Origin: an uncultured Pseudomonadota bacterium
Lineage (GTDB): Bacteria > Pseudomonadota > Gammaproteobacteria > Burkholderiales > Rhodocyclaceae
Direction: 5' to 3'
Assembly (NCBI GenBank): GCA_946479855.1
Contig: CAMLHL010000002.1
Location: 1 to 64,000, forward strand
Length of the DNA stretch: 64,000 nt
The notes beneath the pieces are model-generated. The model did no database searches and was not told the origin of the DNA. It was given only the letters and a program-made list of their open reading frames with translations. Position numbers and translations under genes: made by a program. This document shows, one piece after another, positions 24,864-32,900 of this stretch; the first letter of the stretch is position 1, and each line of letters begins with the position of its first letter.

Positions 24864-25771
24864 TTTTTCTGCCAGAAATCGAAGAAATTGAACCAATTGT
24901 ACGGAGCCAGCCGGCAAAAGTGTGTCAGGCGGTCGGCGTAGCGCTGCATCGCAGCGCGCACGGCGGCATCGCGCCCCTCGCGCGGCGTTTGCGAAAAATC
25001 AGCCAGCGCTTCGAAGTGGATCCGGTAGCGGTTGCCGCCGAGGTAGAGGCCGGTCATGAAGAAGACTGGCCGGCGCAGCATCGCCGCCAGGCGCCAGGGG
25101 CCGACCGGGAACGGCGCCATTTTGCCGAGAAATTCGCAGTCGACCGTCGCATCGTCGCCCAGGCCGCGGTCGGCCAGCATGCCGACCAGGTAGCCGGCAT
25201 CGAGCTTGTCGCGGGCCTGCAGCATCGAGTCCATATGGCCGAGCGGGATGATGTCCTGGCTGGCCGCCGGGTTGATCGCGGCCAGCGTTGCGTTGAGCTT
25301 GCGGGCGTTGTCCTCGACCATTAGCATCGCCACCTTGAGCCCAGCCCGGCCCCGGCCGACGGCGCGCAGCACCTCGAAACTGCCGAGGTGGGCGCCGATC
25401 AGCAGCGCGCCGGGTTGTTTGGCCAGCGCCGCGTGCAGCGCCTCGGCGCCGACCACCTCGATGTTGAACAGCGCGAAACGGTCGTTGAGCAGGTAGATGC
25501 GGTCGTGGATGGTGCTGGCGAAGGAAAAAACATGGCGGAAGCCGTCCGCCCATTCGGCCCAGCGGTTCAGCGCCCGGCTCAGATAGGCCCGGCTGGCGCG
25601 GCGGGCGCGTGGCGAGAAGAGGACGAAATAGGCGGCGATGCCGTAGAGGATGAGGCGGCTGACGGCGCGGCCGAAAGTCAGCGAGATCCACACCATCAGC
25701 TTGAGGACGGCCAGGTTGCTGCGCTCCTGCTGCAGCCGCCAGTCGGCGGTGGATGGCTGGTCCGGGTTCAT
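24860..25771 (-). CDS. LpxL/HtrB-type acyltransferase
   Basis: A 303-residue membrane-bound acyltransferase of the lipid A late-acyltransferase superfamily. One N-terminal hydrophobic segment (about 25-55) precedes the catalytic HxxxxE motif, here GAHLGSFEVLRA near residue 125. It would transfer an acyl or aryl-polyenoyl chain from ACP to a lipid acceptor. Together with the PlsC-type enzyme at 7.3-8.0 kb, two acyl transfers per lipid core are likely, as proposed for aryl-polyene lipids. Start and stop overlap both neighbours by 4 bp, so it is firmly part of the operon. Confidence 0.88.
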   Translation of the reverse strand: MNPDQPSTADWRLQQERSNLAVLKLMVWISLTFGRAVSRLILYGIAAYFVLFSPRARRASRAYLSRALNRWAEWADGFRHVFSFASTIHDRIYLLNDRFALFNIEVVGAEALHAALAKQPGALLIGAHLGSFEVLRAVGRGRAGLKVAMLMVEDNARKLNATLAAINPAASQDIIPLGHMDSMLQARDKLDAGYLVGMLADRGLGDDATVDCEFLGKMAPFPVGPWRLAAMLRRPVFFMTGLYLGGNRYRIHFEALADFSQTPREGRDAAVRAAMQRYADRLTHFCRLAPYNWFNFFDFWQKK

Positions 25772-26073
25772 GGCGCGGGCGGCGTCAGGCTGCCGGCGGC
25801 GACCTCGCGCTCGCCGCAGCGGACGGTGAAGGCGATGGCGCCGTTGGGCCGGGCGGTCAGCGCGAACAGCAACAAAGCGGCCGGCCCGACCGGGCTGAAG
25901 AACTTGGCCTGGCCGACCTGCCAGGCCAGGCCGGGCCGGCCGAGCATGGCTTCGGCGAACAGGATGGCGCGGTCGAGCAGCACGACGCCGGGCACGATCG
26001 GGCGGCCGGGGAAGTGGCCGGCGAAGGCCGGGTGGTCGGCGGGCACCGTCCAGGCGAATTCAGCGGCGGCCAT
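25768..26073 (-). CDS. Small hotdog dehydratase (ApeI-like)
   Basis: A 101-residue single hotdog domain with the FabZ-like signature DHPAFAGHFPGRPIVPGVVLLD at residues 13-34, in which the HF(P)GxPxxPG segment carries the active-site His. In characterised aryl-polyene synthases ApeI forms a dehydratase heterodimer with ApeP, which is encoded here at 12.6-13.1 kb in the other operon. It overlaps the AMP-ligase gene by 14 bp and the acyltransferase gene by 4 bp. Confidence 0.87.
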   Translation of the reverse strand: MAAAEFAWTVPADHPAFAGHFPGRPIVPGVVLLDRAILFAEAMLGRPGLAWQVGQAKFFSPVGPAALLLFALTARPNGAIAFTVRCGEREVAAGSLTPPAP

Positions 26074-27406
26074 CGGTGACCTTGGCGGCGTAGAGGGCCT
26101 GCAGCTCGCTGCGCGGCAGCTTGCCGGTGCTGTTGCGCGGCAGTTTTTCGACGAAGACCAGCGGCCGGGGCAGGAAGATGGCGTCGATCCGCCGGCGCAG
26201 TTCGGCGCTCAGCGCCTGGGCCGTCAGGCCGGGGGCGACGACGAAGGCGGTCAGCCGGGTGATGCCGTCGGGACCGGCATCGTCGGGCAGGAAGAAGGCG
26301 GCATCGGCGACGCCGGGAATGGCGGCGATCTGGTGATTGAGGTAGGCCAGCGAGGTGCGCCGGCCGGCGATGTTGACCAGATCGGCATGGCGGCCGTGGA
26401 GCAGGAAGTGCCGGTCGGGCAGCAGTTCGATCCGGTCGGACAGCGCTACCCTGCCCTCGACGTGGCCGCCGCAGGCGACGGTGTCGTCGCCTTGCTGTTC
26501 GAGGCGCACGCCGGGCAGCAGCTGCCAGGCGGCCCCGGCGGTGGTCCGTCGGCTGGCCAGCTGGCCGGATTCCGTCGAGCCGTAGATTTCGAGCAGCGGC
26601 GCGCCGGTGCGCGCTTCGGCCTCGGCGGCCAGCGTCACCGACAGCGGCGCGGTGGCCGAGAGCAGCAGGTCGATGGCCGGCAGTTCGAGGCCGGCGGCGA
26701 GCAGCGCCGCGAGGTGGAAAGGCGTCGTCACCAGCAGGCGCGGCTGCGGCACGGCGGCCAGCGCGCCGGCGATGTCCTGCGGGTAGAACGGCTTGCCGGC
26801 CCAGAAGGCGCAGCCGCCGTGCAGGGCGAGCAGGAAGGTCGATTCGAAGCCGTAGCTGTGCTGGACCGGGACGGTGCCGACCAGGACCTGCGGTTTGTCG
26901 AGCAGGCCGAGCCGTTCGGCCTCGGCCCGGCCGTTGCGGACGAGTTTGCCCCAGGTCTTGGGCTGGGCTTGCGGCAGGCCGGTCGAACCGGAGGTGAACA
27001 GGATGGCGGCAAGCTGGTCGCGCGGGATCTGCGGAATGGCGATTGCGGTTTTTGCCGTTGGCGGCCGGTCGACCGTGGGAAAGTCGATGCGCGGCAGGTC
27101 CAGTGTCTCGGTAACGCCGTCGCACAGGCAGACAAGGTCCGGGTAGTCGGCCTGCAGGCGGCGGAGCGTCTCGGCCGACTGCGAGGACGGCTGCAGGCTG
27201 ATCTTGCCGCGCAGCAGTCCGGCGGCGAAGCCGACTGCGAAATGGTAGCGGTCGGTGCACAGGTTGAGCAGATAGCTGCCGGGCGGCAGTTCGGCGGCCA
27301 GCGCGGCGGCATCGGCCAGATAATCGCCGACGCGCAGCGGGCCGTCTTGGCGCCAGGCGAAGACCGCCTCCGGATCGGTGGCGGCGAGCAGCGGCGCGGT
27401 GTTCAT
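26060..27406 (-). CDS. AMP-dependent acyl/aryl ligase (ApeH-like)
   Basis: A 448-residue adenylate-forming enzyme. P-loop TSGSTGLPQ (about residues 145-153), the aromatic/Glu segment IYGSTESGQLA (about 275) and a C-terminal Lys region LPRNSTGKLPRSEL are all visible. It is shorter than classical acyl-CoA ligases, as expected for the aryl-polyene starter ligase, which activates hydroxybenzoate-type acids and loads them on the cluster ACP. The ATG overlaps the previous stop (TGATG). Paired with the XanB2-like chorismatase on the other strand, it defines a coherent starter-unit supply. Confidence 0.88.
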   Translation of the reverse strand: MNTAPLLAATDPEAVFAWRQDGPLRVGDYLADAAALAAELPPGSYLLNLCTDRYHFAVGFAAGLLRGKISLQPSSQSAETLRRLQADYPDLVCLCDGVTETLDLPRIDFPTVDRPPTAKTAIAIPQIPRDQLAAILFTSGSTGLPQAQPKTWGKLVRNGRAEAERLGLLDKPQVLVGTVPVQHSYGFESTFLLALHGGCAFWAGKPFYPQDIAGALAAVPQPRLLVTTPFHLAALLAAGLELPAIDLLLSATAPLSVTLAAEAEARTGAPLLEIYGSTESGQLASRRTTAGAAWQLLPGVRLEQQGDDTVACGGHVEGRVALSDRIELLPDRHFLLHGRHADLVNIAGRRTSLAYLNHQIAAIPGVADAAFFLPDDAGPDGITRLTAFVVAPGLTAQALSAELRRRIDAIFLPRPLVFVEKLPRNSTGKLPRSELQALYAAKVTDGRR

Positions 27407-28182
27407 CACGGTTTGACCGGCGGCTGCCGGGTCTGGGTATGCATCCGGTAGGCGCGGACGATCTGGGCGATCGTTGGACGCTCGGCGGGCGGCAGCACGC
27501 AGCTGCGCCAGAGGTATTCGCCGACGAACATCAGGGCGACCAGCGGCATCGCCAGCAGGTTGGCGAAGGTCGACCACACGGCCAGCGGGGCGAACTGCCA
27601 GAGGATGGCCGAGAGCAAGGCGTTGGCGAGGAAGAACGCGGTCCAGGCGACGGTGACCTGCCGCGTGTGCTGGCGCTTGCAGGCGGAAATTTCGCCGTGG
27701 TGGACGGCGCGGGCCAACTGGGTGATCAGCGCCTCGCCAGGACCGAGCAGACTGCGCCCGAACAGCGTGGCGAGCGCCAGATTGGTGCCGATGTGCTGGA
27801 CGAAATAGAGCAGCGCCAGGTTGTGGCGCAGGGTCGGCCATAGCCAGGCCAGGCCGCCGAGCAGGACGACGATGCCGGCGCCGGTGGGCAGCGGATGGCG
27901 GGCGCGCCAGAGGAGCAGCGCGAGGGCGGCGACGATCGGGGTCAGGCCGAGCAGGCTGGTGATATTCGAGGTGCTGTCGCCGGCGCTGCCGAGATGCGCC
28001 AGCACGGCCCAGAGGGCGATGACGGCGAGCATGCCCAGGCCGCGCAGCAACTGGCCGGGAGTGAGGCGGCCGGGCCCGGCAACCGGGATTTCCTCGCCCA
28101 AATTCGGTGCGGAGCCTGTCGGCGCCCGGGTCTTGCTTTGCCTCGCTGGCGCCGCCGGAGCTGGCGCTCGACCGGTGGTCAT
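27406..28182 (-). CDS. COG4648-type membrane protein of the pigment operon
   Basis: A 258-residue protein with a Pro/Ala-rich cytoplasmic N-terminus (about 40 residues) and six or so hydrophobic segments. An internal conserved-looking block reads QLARAVHHGEISACKRQHTRQVTVAWTAFF. It resembles the uncharacterised membrane proteins found in most aryl-polyene clusters between the ACP and ligase genes. The function is unknown; it may anchor the soluble synthase at the membrane. It overlaps the ACP gene by 4 bp and the ligase gene by 1 bp. Confidence 0.78.
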   Translation of the reverse strand: MTTGRAPAPAAPARQSKTRAPTGSAPNLGEEIPVAGPGRLTPGQLLRGLGMLAVIALWAVLAHLGSAGDSTSNITSLLGLTPIVAALALLLWRARHPLPTGAGIVVLLGGLAWLWPTLRHNLALLYFVQHIGTNLALATLFGRSLLGPGEALITQLARAVHHGEISACKRQHTRQVTVAWTAFFLANALLSAILWQFAPLAVWSTFANLLAMPLVALMFVGEYLWRSCVLPPAERPTIAQIVRAYRMHTQTRQPPVKP

Positions 28183-28463
28183 TTCGTCCGCTGGCTGGCG
28201 ATATGTGCGGTCAACGCCCGCAACGAGGCAAAAATGCGCACGTTGTCCTGGTTGTCCGACTTGAGCTGGAAACCATAGCGCTTCGAAATGACGAGGGCGA
28301 TTTCGAGCACGTCGATCGAATCGAGGCCGAGGCCGTCGCCGAACAGCGGTGCGTCGGCTTCGATCTCGCCCGCCGCCATGTCGAGATTGAGGGCGGAGAC
28401 GATCAGTTCGGCGACTTCCGGCAACAGGGCTTCGATACTTTGCGGCGAGTTGGCTTCAGACAT
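28179..28463 (-). CDS. Acyl carrier protein 2 of the polyene synthase
   Basis: A 94-residue acidic carrier protein with the phosphopantetheine attachment motif LGLDSID (Ser49). Helices II and III are recognisable (DVLEIALVISKRYGFQLKSD). Two ACPs are standard in aryl-polyene clusters (ApeE and ApeF in Xenorhabdus); this one is of the GLDSIDVLE type. It lies 16 bp after the second KS gene and overlaps the membrane-protein gene by 4 bp. The ATG at 28463 gives the normal length. Confidence 0.93.
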   Translation of the reverse strand: MSEANSPQSIEALLPEVAELIVSALNLDMAAGEIEADAPLFGDGLGLDSIDVLEIALVISKRYGFQLKSDNQDNVRIFASLRALTAHIASQRTK

Positions 28464-28479
28464 GGCTTGACTTCCGTTT

Positions 28480-29730
28480 TTACTGGGCGACGGCGCGGAA
28501 CGCGAGAACCGCGTTGCTGCCGCCAAAGGCGAAGGAATTGGACAGCGCGGCGCGCAGGGGCTGGCCACGACGGGCGGTGGTGACATGGTCGACGCCGGTA
28601 CAGGCCGGGTCAAGATTGTCGAGGTGGGCGGTCGGCGGAATGACCTGCTCGCGCAGCGCCAGGACCGTGACGATGGCCTCGATGGCGCCGGCCGCGCCGA
28701 GCAGGTGGCCGTGCATCGATTTGGTGGCACTGACCGGCAGGCGTTCGGCGTGCGCGCCGAACACCGTCTTCAGGGCGGCGATCTCGACCGGATCGCCCTC
28801 GGCCGTCGCCGTGCCGTGGGCGTTGATGTAGTCGATGTCGCCGGCGGCCAGGCCGGCATCGGCCAGCGTCAGTTGCAGGGCGCGGATCTGGCCGGCGGCC
28901 TCGGGACGGACCAGATGACTGTGGTCGCAACTGCTGCCGTAGCCGACAATCTCGCCATGGATGCGGGCGCCGCGGGCGACGGCGTGCTCCCAGTCTTCGA
29001 GGACCAGGGCCGCCCCGCCCTCGCCCAGGACCAGGCCGCGGCGGTCGGCCGCGAACGGCCGGCAGGCGGCCGGCGCAGTCCCGGCGTCGCCGGCCGCCAG
29101 GACGCGCAGGGCTTCCCAGGCGCGGGCGACGCCATAGGCTTGCGGCACGTCGGAACCGCCGCTAAGCATGATCGTTGCCTCGCCGCTGCGCACCCGGCGG
29201 AAGGCCTCGCCGATGGCGATCGACGACGAGGCGCAGGCGACGGTGTGGCTCATGCTGATGCCACCGAGGCCGAGCTGGATGGAAATGTGGGCGTTGGCCG
29301 CGTTGTTCATGCCGAGCACCACGGAGAGCGGCGACAGGCGTTCGCGGCCTTTCTGCCACAGGTCGCGGTAGCCCTTTTCGTACGCCAGCGTGCCGCCGAG
29401 CGCGGTGCCCCAGGCAACGCCCCAGCTGTCGCGCGATTCGTCAGCGGCCTGGCGGGCCAGGCCGGCATCGTCCCAGGCGCCGAAGGCGGCCGCCATGCCG
29501 AGCTGGGCGAAGCGGTCCATCATCGAGGCCAGCGGCCGGCCGAGGGCGGTCTCGGCGTCGAAGGCGGGACAGCTGACGAAGGGCATCGCCAGCGGTCGCG
29601 GCAGATCATCGGTTTGCAAGTAGCGCACCGCCGATTCGCCGGCGGCAAGGCGGGCAAGAAAATCGGCCAGGTCGCCGCCATAGGGACTGACCAGCCCGAG
29701 GCCAGTGATCGCAACCCGCCGCTGGCTCAT
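28480..29730 (-). CDS. Second beta-ketoacyl-ACP synthase (ApeR-like)
   Basis: A 416-residue ketosynthase of FabF type with an intact triad: Cys166 in TVACASSSI, His305 in NAHGTATAEGDP and His342 in SMHGHLLG. It differs clearly from the other KS in the window and has no chain-length factor next to it. In characterised systems the additional KS, ApeR, supports particular condensations or the alkyl part of the lipid. It is flanked by two ACP genes (3 bp and 16 bp spacing), so it could also load a specific ACP. Confidence 0.9.
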   Translation of the reverse strand: MSQRRVAITGLGLVSPYGGDLADFLARLAAGESAVRYLQTDDLPRPLAMPFVSCPAFDAETALGRPLASMMDRFAQLGMAAAFGAWDDAGLARQAADESRDSWGVAWGTALGGTLAYEKGYRDLWQKGRERLSPLSVVLGMNNAANAHISIQLGLGGISMSHTVACASSSIAIGEAFRRVRSGEATIMLSGGSDVPQAYGVARAWEALRVLAAGDAGTAPAACRPFAADRRGLVLGEGGAALVLEDWEHAVARGARIHGEIVGYGSSCDHSHLVRPEAAGQIRALQLTLADAGLAAGDIDYINAHGTATAEGDPVEIAALKTVFGAHAERLPVSATKSMHGHLLGAAGAIEAIVTVLALREQVIPPTAHLDNLDPACTGVDHVTTARRGQPLRAALSNSFAFGGSNAVLAFRAVAQ

Positions 29731-29733
29731 TGC

Positions 29734-29973
29734 TCAGCTCTTCTGGCTGTTGATCAGCCCGTCCATCAGCGCGACCATTTCGCCGACGGTGCGGGGGGAC
29801 TTCAGGTTGCTGGAGAGCTTGATGCCGACGCGGTCCTCGAACTCGAAGATCAGTTCCAGCATCATCAGCGAGTCGACGCCGAGATCGGCCAGCGGCGCGC
29901 CCGGAACGACGTTTTCCGGTGCGACGCCAAGGCGGTCCTGGAGAAAATCGCGAATCAGGCCAATGGAATCCAT
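29734..29973 (-). CDS. Acyl carrier protein 1, first gene of the minus-strand operon
   Basis: A 79-residue acyl carrier protein with the attachment motif LGVDSLMML (Ser35) and a helix II EDRV segment. It heads the operon that runs from here to at least 21.9 kb and possibly 19.2 kb, with gaps of 3-16 bp or overlaps of 1-14 bp up to the MMPL gene. The intergenic 29974-30108 is shared with the divergent PAP2-type gene and must hold both promoters. Upstream sequence shows the repeated GATATGG/CCATATC-like half sites but no clear -10/-35 pair. Confidence 0.93.
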   Translation of the reverse strand: MDSIGLIRDFLQDRLGVAPENVVPGAPLADLGVDSLMMLELIFEFEDRVGIKLSSNLKSPRTVGEMVALMDGLINSQKS

Positions 29974-30108
29974 AAGCCGCCGATTTTAGCCGAAGGCCCA
30001 TGTTTTCCAAAGGTTTCCCCGGCATACTGAGCGCACTTTTCGGCGTCGACGCTCCGGTTTGCTACCATATCGACGTATTTTCCCGCCTTCACCCATCTTC
30101 GAGCCACG

Positions 30109-30783
30109 ATGCCCCTGTTCTCCAGACCGTGCTGGACCCGGCAGATCGCTTCCCGCGCGGTATTCCTGTGGCCGCTCAAGGCGGCCGGCACCATGAGTTT
30201 CATGGCGCTGTTCTTCTGGGGCTATTTCGGGGTGCTGCGCAATCCGCTGTTTCCGGTCACGGTCATGCCGCTGACCGTGCTCGACGAATGGATTGCCTTC
30301 ACGCCGCTGGCCTTTCCGGCCTATGCCTCGCTCTGGGTGTATGCCTCGCTGCCGCCGGCGCTGATCGGCAATTTCCGGACGCTGATCCGCTTCGGCCTGT
30401 GGATCGCCGCGCTCTGCCTGTTTTGTCTCGGCCTCTTCTGGGTTTTTCCGACCGCGGTGCCGGCTTCGGCGATCGACTGGCGCCTTTACCCCGAGATGGC
30501 GATCATCAAGACCGTCGATGCCGGCGGCAATGCCTGCCCTTCCCTGCATGTCGCCGCGGCGGTGTTTACCGCCGGCTGGCTCGACCGGCTGTTCCGGACT
30601 GTCGCGGCACCCTGGCCGCTGCGCGGACTGAACGGACTGTTCTGCCTGGCCATCCTGTGGTCGACCGTGGCCACCCGCCAGCATGTGGTCATCGACGTGC
30701 TGGCCGGCATGGCGGTCGGTACGGCATTTGCCGCGCTGTCGCTGCGCTATGCGATTCCGGCCGAACGGCCGGACGAGGTCTGA
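30109..30783 (+). CDS. PAP2-superfamily membrane phosphatase
   Basis: A 224-residue integral membrane protein with six hydrophobic segments. PAP2 motif 2 is NACPSLHVAA (about residues 143-152) and motif 3 is ATRQHVVIDVLAG (about 188-200), giving the two catalytic His and the Asp. A classical motif 1 (KxxxxxxRP) is not obvious, which points to the PAP2_3 subgroup acting on lipid phosphates or on head-group transfer. It is divergent from the pigment operon and only 135 bp from the first ACP gene, so it may supply a dephosphorylated lipid acceptor; that link is inference. Confidence 0.85.
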   Translation: MPLFSRPCWTRQIASRAVFLWPLKAAGTMSFMALFFWGYFGVLRNPLFPVTVMPLTVLDEWIAFTPLAFPAYASLWVYASLPPALIGNFRTLIRFGLWIAALCLFCLGLFWVFPTAVPASAIDWRLYPEMAIIKTVDAGGNACPSLHVAAAVFTAGWLDRLFRTVAAPWPLRGLNGLFCLAILWSTVATRQHVVIDVLAGMAVGTAFAALSLRYAIPAERPDEV

Positions 30784-30786
30784 GCG

Positions 30787-32577
30787 CTAGCCGGCTGCCC
30801 CGGCCTGCAGCAACGTCTTCTGGAACTGCGCCGCGTCCTGGAAGCCGACGATGCGCACCGTCTTGACTTCCCGGCCGCTGGCGTCGAAGAAAATGATGCC
30901 CGGCGGGCCGAACAGGCCAAAGCGGGCGAGCAGCGCCTTGTCGTCGTCGCTGTTGGCCGTGACGTCGGCCTGCAATAGCGTGTAGCCGGCCAGCCGGGCC
31001 TGGACGGCCGGATCGGCGAAGGTGAATTTCTCCATTTCCTTGCACGAGACGCACCAGTCGGCATAGAAATCGAGCATCACCGGCCTGCCGGCGGCCTTGA
31101 TCCGGGCGTCGAGCGCAGCAACCGAGGCGACCCGTTCGAAGGGCAGCTTTTTCTCGGCGGCGGCGACGGCTGTACCGCGCAGGCCGGCCAGCGGCTGCAG
31201 CGGGTCGCGGCTGCCGGCCAGGGCGCCGATCAGCATGGCGGCGCCGGTCAGCACCATGACGATGCCGACGCCTTTCCAGAAGCGCTGCCAGCCCTTGGCG
31301 TGCGGCGGCAGCGGGTCGAGGGCGTGCAGGTAGATGGCCGGGATGATCAGTAGCGCTGCCCAGGCCAGCATCGCGGCGACCGGCGGCAGCACCGGCGAGA
31401 CCAGCCAGACGGCGGTGGCCAGCAGCAGCACGCCGAAGGCCTTCTTGACGCCTTCCATCCACGGCCCGGTCTTGGGCAGCAGCGAGCCGCCGGCGATGCC
31501 GACGGCGATTAGCGGCGCGCCCATGCCGAGCGCCATGACGAACAGCGCCGTGCCGCCGAGCACGGCGTCGCCGGTCTGGCCGATGTAGAGGAGCGCGCCG
31601 GCCAGCGGGGCGGCGACGCAGGGGCCGACGATCAGCGCCGACAGCGCGCCCATCAGGAAGACGCCGATGCCGCGCCCGCCCTGCAGATGGCCGGATTCTT
31701 CCGACAGCTTGCTTTGCAGCGCGGTCGGCAACTGCAGTTCGTAGAAGCCGAACATCGAGAAGGAAAGCACGATGAAGATCAGCGCGAAGCTGCCCAGCAC
31801 CCAGGAATTCTGCAAGGCGCTGGAGATCAGCGTGCCGGTCATCCCGGCGGCGACGCCGGCCGCCGCGTAGGTCACCGCCATGCCCAGCACGTAGGCCAGC
31901 GACAGCGCGAAGCCGCGGGCGTGCGAGTTCTTGTGGCCCTGTCCGGCAATGATGCCGGAGAGAATGGGAATCATCGGGAAGACGCAGGGGGTCAGCGACA
32001 GGCCGAGCCCGGCCAGGAAGAAGAAGGCGAGATTGGCCCAGAAGCCGGCGTGTTTCAGCGTCGAGGCGATTTTGCCGCTCTCGTCGCCGTCGACCCCGGG
32101 GCCAGCCGTTGATTCTGTGGTCGTCGCATTCGCCGGGGCCGCTGGCGCGCTGGCCGGGTCGGGCAGTTCGACGGCCAGCGCCTCGGTCTGCGGTGGATAG
32201 CAGACGCCGGCATCGGCGCAGCCCTGGGCGGTGACTTTCAGGTTCAGCGCCAGCCGGCCGGAACTGGTCCGTTCGACCGGCAGGCGGATGGCGACCTTGT
32301 TGTAATAAACCTCGACCTTGCCGAAATTCTCGTCGTTGTGTTCCTTGCCCTTGGGAAAGGCCGGTGCCCCGAAGGTAAGCGTTTCGCCCTCGACGCGGAA
32401 ACGGAACTTGTCGCGGTAGAGGTAATAGCCCTTGGCGATCTCGTAGCTGACCTCCAGCGTCTGGCCGTCGAGGGCGCGCACGGCAGGCTTGAAGGCGACG
32501 GCCGGATCGAGGAATTCGTCGGCGTGGGCCAGCGAGATGACAAAGCAAAGGATGAGGAACAGGAAGCGCATGGTCAT
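30787..32577 (-). CDS. dsbD: Thiol:disulfide interchange protein DsbD
   Basis: A 596-residue transporter of reducing power from cytoplasmic thioredoxin to the periplasm. It has a signal peptide (MTMRFLFLILCFVISLAHA), an N-terminal DsbD-alpha domain with CADAGVCYPP (active Cys pair) and a linker. The membrane domain has eight helices with TPCVFPM and GPCVAAP cysteines, and the C-terminal thioredoxin domain holds DWCVSC. Length and domain order are those of full DsbD. The start overlaps the cutA stop by 4 bp. The linker between the alpha and membrane domains contains copy B of the 39-bp repeat. A separate thioredoxin-like gene lies at 11.2 kb. Confidence 0.96.
   Translation of the reverse strand: MTMRFLFLILCFVISLAHADEFLDPAVAFKPAVRALDGQTLEVSYEIAKGYYLYRDKFRFRVEGETLTFGAPAFPKGKEHNDENFGKVEVYYNKVAIRLPVERTSSGRLALNLKVTAQGCADAGVCYPPQTEALAVELPDPASAPAAPANATTTESTAGPGVDGDESGKIASTLKHAGFWANLAFFFLAGLGLSLTPCVFPMIPILSGIIAGQGHKNSHARGFALSLAYVLGMAVTYAAAGVAAGMTGTLISSALQNSWVLGSFALIFIVLSFSMFGFYELQLPTALQSKLSEESGHLQGGRGIGVFLMGALSALIVGPCVAAPLAGALLYIGQTGDAVLGGTALFVMALGMGAPLIAVGIAGGSLLPKTGPWMEGVKKAFGVLLLATAVWLVSPVLPPVAAMLAWAALLIIPAIYLHALDPLPPHAKGWQRFWKGVGIVMVLTGAAMLIGALAGSRDPLQPLAGLRGTAVAAAEKKLPFERVASVAALDARIKAAGRPVMLDFYADWCVSCKEMEKFTFADPAVQARLAGYTLLQADVTANSDDDKALLARFGLFGPPGIIFFDASGREVKTVRIVGFQDAAQFQKTLLQAGAAG
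32088..32126. repeat. 39-bp intragenic repeat, copy B
   Basis: Matches 12624-12662 at 33 of 39 positions, same orientation. It falls in the low-complexity linker of DsbD (residues about 150-163) and is read in a different frame from copy A. Confidence 0.6.
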
Positions 32578-32891
32578 TGGTTCGTTTCTGCCGCGAGCCA
32601 GCTCAGGTAGGCGGGCAAGCCCTGGCTGACCGGCAGGGCAATGATTTCCGGGACGGCGTAGGGATGGCGTTCGTGGATCATTTTCTCCAGCGCCGGGTAG
32701 TTCGCTGCGGTCGACTTGATGAAAAGGGGGATTTCCGTCGCCGACTCGACAGCGCCCTGCCAGCGATAGATCGACTGGATGCGCGGCAGAATGTTCACGC
32801 AGGCGGCCAGCCGGGCCTCGACGACGGCCAGCGCGATGGCGTTGGCGGTTTCTTCGTCGGGGCAGTTGGTGATGACGAGCAGGGTTGGCAT
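32574..32891 (-). CDS. cutA: Divalent-cation tolerance protein CutA
   Basis: A 105-residue trimeric CutA1-fold protein: LVITNCPDEETANAIA at the start, ARLAACVNILPRIQSIYRWQGAVE in the middle, and RHPYAVPEIIALPV near the end. These blocks cover nearly the whole family consensus. The role in metal tolerance is historical and the molecular function is not settled. cutA followed by dsbD is a common proteobacterial pair; here the two overlap by 4 bp. Confidence 0.96.
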   Translation of the reverse strand: MPTLLVITNCPDEETANAIALAVVEARLAACVNILPRIQSIYRWQGAVESATEIPLFIKSTAANYPALEKMIHERHPYAVPEIIALPVSQGLPAYLSWLAAETNQ

Positions 32892-32900
32892 CGGCGAATT

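Noticed and set aside
25388..27451. 687-codon + strand frame across the ligase and acyltransferase genes
   Set aside because: Antisense shadow; spans three real minus-strand genes and has no recognisable family.
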